Below are positions 61,109-64,000 of a stretch of 64,000 bases of DNA, one piece after another; within the stretch, counting starts at the first letter, position 1, and each line of letters starts with the position of its first letter. Source of the DNA: CAWBLP01 sp963789495 (GTDB lineage Bacteria; Pseudomonadota; Alphaproteobacteria; Acetobacterales; Acetobacteraceae); contig CAWBLP010000033.1 of NCBI GenBank assembly GCA_963789495.1, positions 186,001 through 250,000 on the forward strand, read 5' to 3'. The position numbers and the translations under genes are program-made. Under the pieces are notes generated by a model. It was given only the letters and a program-made list of their open reading frames with translations, did no database searches and was not told where the DNA came from.

Positions 61109-62386
61109 CTAACCAAGCAGCACGGTGCGGCCGGCGTAGCGCGCGGCCTGACCCAGCATCGCCTCGATCCGCATCAACTGGTTGTATTTCGCCGTGCGGT
61201 CGCTGCGCGCCAGGCTGCCGGTCTTGATCTGCCCGCAATTGGTCGCCACCGCCAGGTCGGCGATCGTTGCGTCCTCAGTCTCACCCGACCGATGGCTCAT
61301 CACGCAGCGCCAGCCGGCACGATGTGCCAGTTCCACCGCCTCCAGGGTCTCGGTCAGCGTGCCGATCTGGTTGACCTTGATCAGGATGGCGTTGGCACTG
61401 CCGGCCTCGATGCCGCGGCGCAGGCGTTCCGGATTGGTCACGAAGATGTCGTCACCGACGATCTGGATCTTCTTGCCCAGCGCCTCGGTCATCAGCTTCC
61501 AGCCGTCCCAGTCGTCCTCGGCGCAGCCATCCTCGATCGAAATGATCGGGTAGCGCGACACCAGCGCCTCGTAGTAGCGCACGATCCCCTCGGCATCGAG
61601 CGTCTTGCCCTCGCCGGCCAGCACGTATTTGCCGTCCTGGAAGAACTCGCTGGAGGCGGGATCGAGCGCGAAGGCGACGTCCTCGCCCGGCCGGTAGCCG
61701 GCCTTCTCGCAGGCCTTGCTGATGAAGCTCAACGCCTCGTCGGCGGATTTCAGATTGGGCGCGAAGCCGCCCTCATCGCCGACATTGGTGCTGTGGCCGG
61801 CATCGTGCAGGCCCTTCTGCAGCGCGTGGAAAATCTCCGAGCCCATGCGCACGCCTTCCGCCAAGGTGCCGGCGCCGATCGGCTGGATCATGAATTCCTG
61901 GATGTCGATCGGATTGTCCGCATGCTTGCCGCCGTTGACGATGTTCATCATCGGCACCGGCAGGGTGCGGGCATAGACGCCGCCGACATAGCGGTACAGC
62001 GGCAGGTCCATATCGGCGGCCGCCGCCTTCGCCACCGCGAGCGACACGGCGAGGATGGCATTGGCGCCGAGCCGGGACTTGTTGGGCGTGCCGTCGAGGT
62101 CGATCAGGATGTCGTCGAGCCGCACCTGCTCGGTGGCTTCCAGCCCGTCCACCGCTTCCATGATCTCGCCTTCGACATTGGCGACCGCCTGCAGCACGCC
62201 CTTGCCGCCGTAGCGGGATTTGTCGCCATCGCGCAGCTCCGCCGCCTCATGCGCGCCGGTGGAGGCGCCGGACGGCACCGCGGCGCGGCCCATGGCGCCG
62301 CTGTCCAGCATGACATCGACCTCGATGGTCGGGTTGCCACGGCTGTCCAGGATTTCGCGCGCGGTGATATCGGCAATCGCGGCCAT
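61109..62386 (-). CDS. eno: Enolase
   Basis: Enolase turns 2-phosphoglycerate into phosphoenolpyruvate. 425 residues. Landmarks are AREILDSRGNPTIEVDV, SGASTGAHEAAELRDGD, NIVNGGKHADNPIDIQEFM, SIEDGCAEDDW and GDDIFVTNP (Mg ligands), LIKVNQIGTLTET (catalytic Lys), MSHRSGETED and IKTGSLARSDR. All key residues are present. ATG 62386 starts the standard N-terminus. Confidence 0.97.
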   Translation of the reverse strand: MAAIADITAREILDSRGNPTIEVDVMLDSGAMGRAAVPSGASTGAHEAAELRDGDKSRYGGKGVLQAVANVEGEIMEAVDGLEATEQVRLDDILIDLDGTPNKSRLGANAILAVSLAVAKAAAADMDLPLYRYVGGVYARTLPVPMMNIVNGGKHADNPIDIQEFMIQPIGAGTLAEGVRMGSEIFHALQKGLHDAGHSTNVGDEGGFAPNLKSADEALSFISKACEKAGYRPGEDVAFALDPASSEFFQDGKYVLAGEGKTLDAEGIVRYYEALVSRYPIISIEDGCAEDDWDGWKLMTEALGKKIQIVGDDIFVTNPERLRRGIEAGSANAILIKVNQIGTLTETLEAVELAHRAGWRCVMSHRSGETEDATIADLAVATNCGQIKTGSLARSDRTAKYNQLMRIEAMLGQAARYAGRTVLLG

Positions 62387-62625
62387 GCTGGTTCTCCGGT
62401 CTGTCTGTCGTGTCGGCCTGGTCCGTACCATCTTGCGCCAGAGCCTGCCAGTCCGGGACGGTTACAGGGCAATGGCTTACCGCGGCGTAAACGCGGCGTG
62501 CTCGCCGCGCCGGCCAGGCTTCGCAGCGGCGCCGGACAGGCGAACACCGAGCTTCCCCCGCGGCTGGGCCGCTGGTAACTTTTGCCTCGTCATCGCTTCC
62601 GGCGAGGCGTCCATGCATCGGCAAG

Positions 62626-64000
<1,375 letters not shown>

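Overview
The window is GC-rich chromosomal DNA from an alphaproteobacterium. GcrA and MucR regulators, two kinds of phosphatidylethanolamine N-methyltransferase, an aa3-type cox operon and an LptFGD-SurA envelope block all point that way. The gene content looks most like Rhodospirillales/Acetobacteraceae, but that placement is inference. I saw no rRNA, tRNA or CRISPR array.

Layout. 1-5.6 kb: the end of an FAD-linked oxidase, an IS481-like insertion sequence lying inside a palindromic intergenic repeat, and a frame-disrupted trio of type III polyketide synthase, methyltransferase and flavoprotein (compare srsABC phenolic-lipid clusters). 5.7-11.5 kb: lptF-lptG-lptD-surA (outer-membrane LPS export and folding). 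11.7-21.4 kb, minus strand: a nitrous-oxide reductase operon, pseudoazurin-nosR-nosZ-nosD-nosF-nosY-nosL-nosX, with an FNR/Dnr-type box upstream. 21.7-27.8 kb, minus strand: a cytochrome c oxidase operon (ctaC-ctaD-ctaB, a small membrane protein, a glycine-zipper lipoprotein, ctaE, DUF983). 28-33.8 kb: two phospholipid methyltransferases, a papain-like peptidase, cspA, tatA, a formamidase-type amidase and gcrA. 34-41 kb: a class V aminotransferase, mucR, a possible small transcript, an M50 CBS protease, a large membrane protein and a flippase. 41-49.6 kb: a secernin-like peptidase, hmgA with a divergent MarR regulator, an EF-G paralogue, an acyl-CoA dehydrogenase and an M20 peptidase. 49.7-62.4 kb: pepN, an LLM oxidoreductase, kdsA, an M28-like protein, YceI, ftsB, a Ysc84 protein and enolase. 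The right edge cuts a membrane-anchored WD40 protein with a poly-glutamine tract.

How genes work together. The nos operon, pseudoazurin and FNR box form an anaerobic N2O respiration module. NosZ and NosX carry twin-arginine signals, and a lone tatA lies nearby. The adjacent cox operon is the aerobic counterpart. LptDFG, SurA, KdsA and YceI serve the outer membrane and envelope.

Two window-wide patterns stand out. First, six copies of a mosaic palindromic element of about 160-260 bp sit directly behind genes, four of them between convergent genes. Second, ten genes are broken by single-base insertions or deletions, yet each regains one full-length frame of codon-multiple length once these are corrected. 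Sequencing or assembly errors therefore look likelier than decay for most of them.
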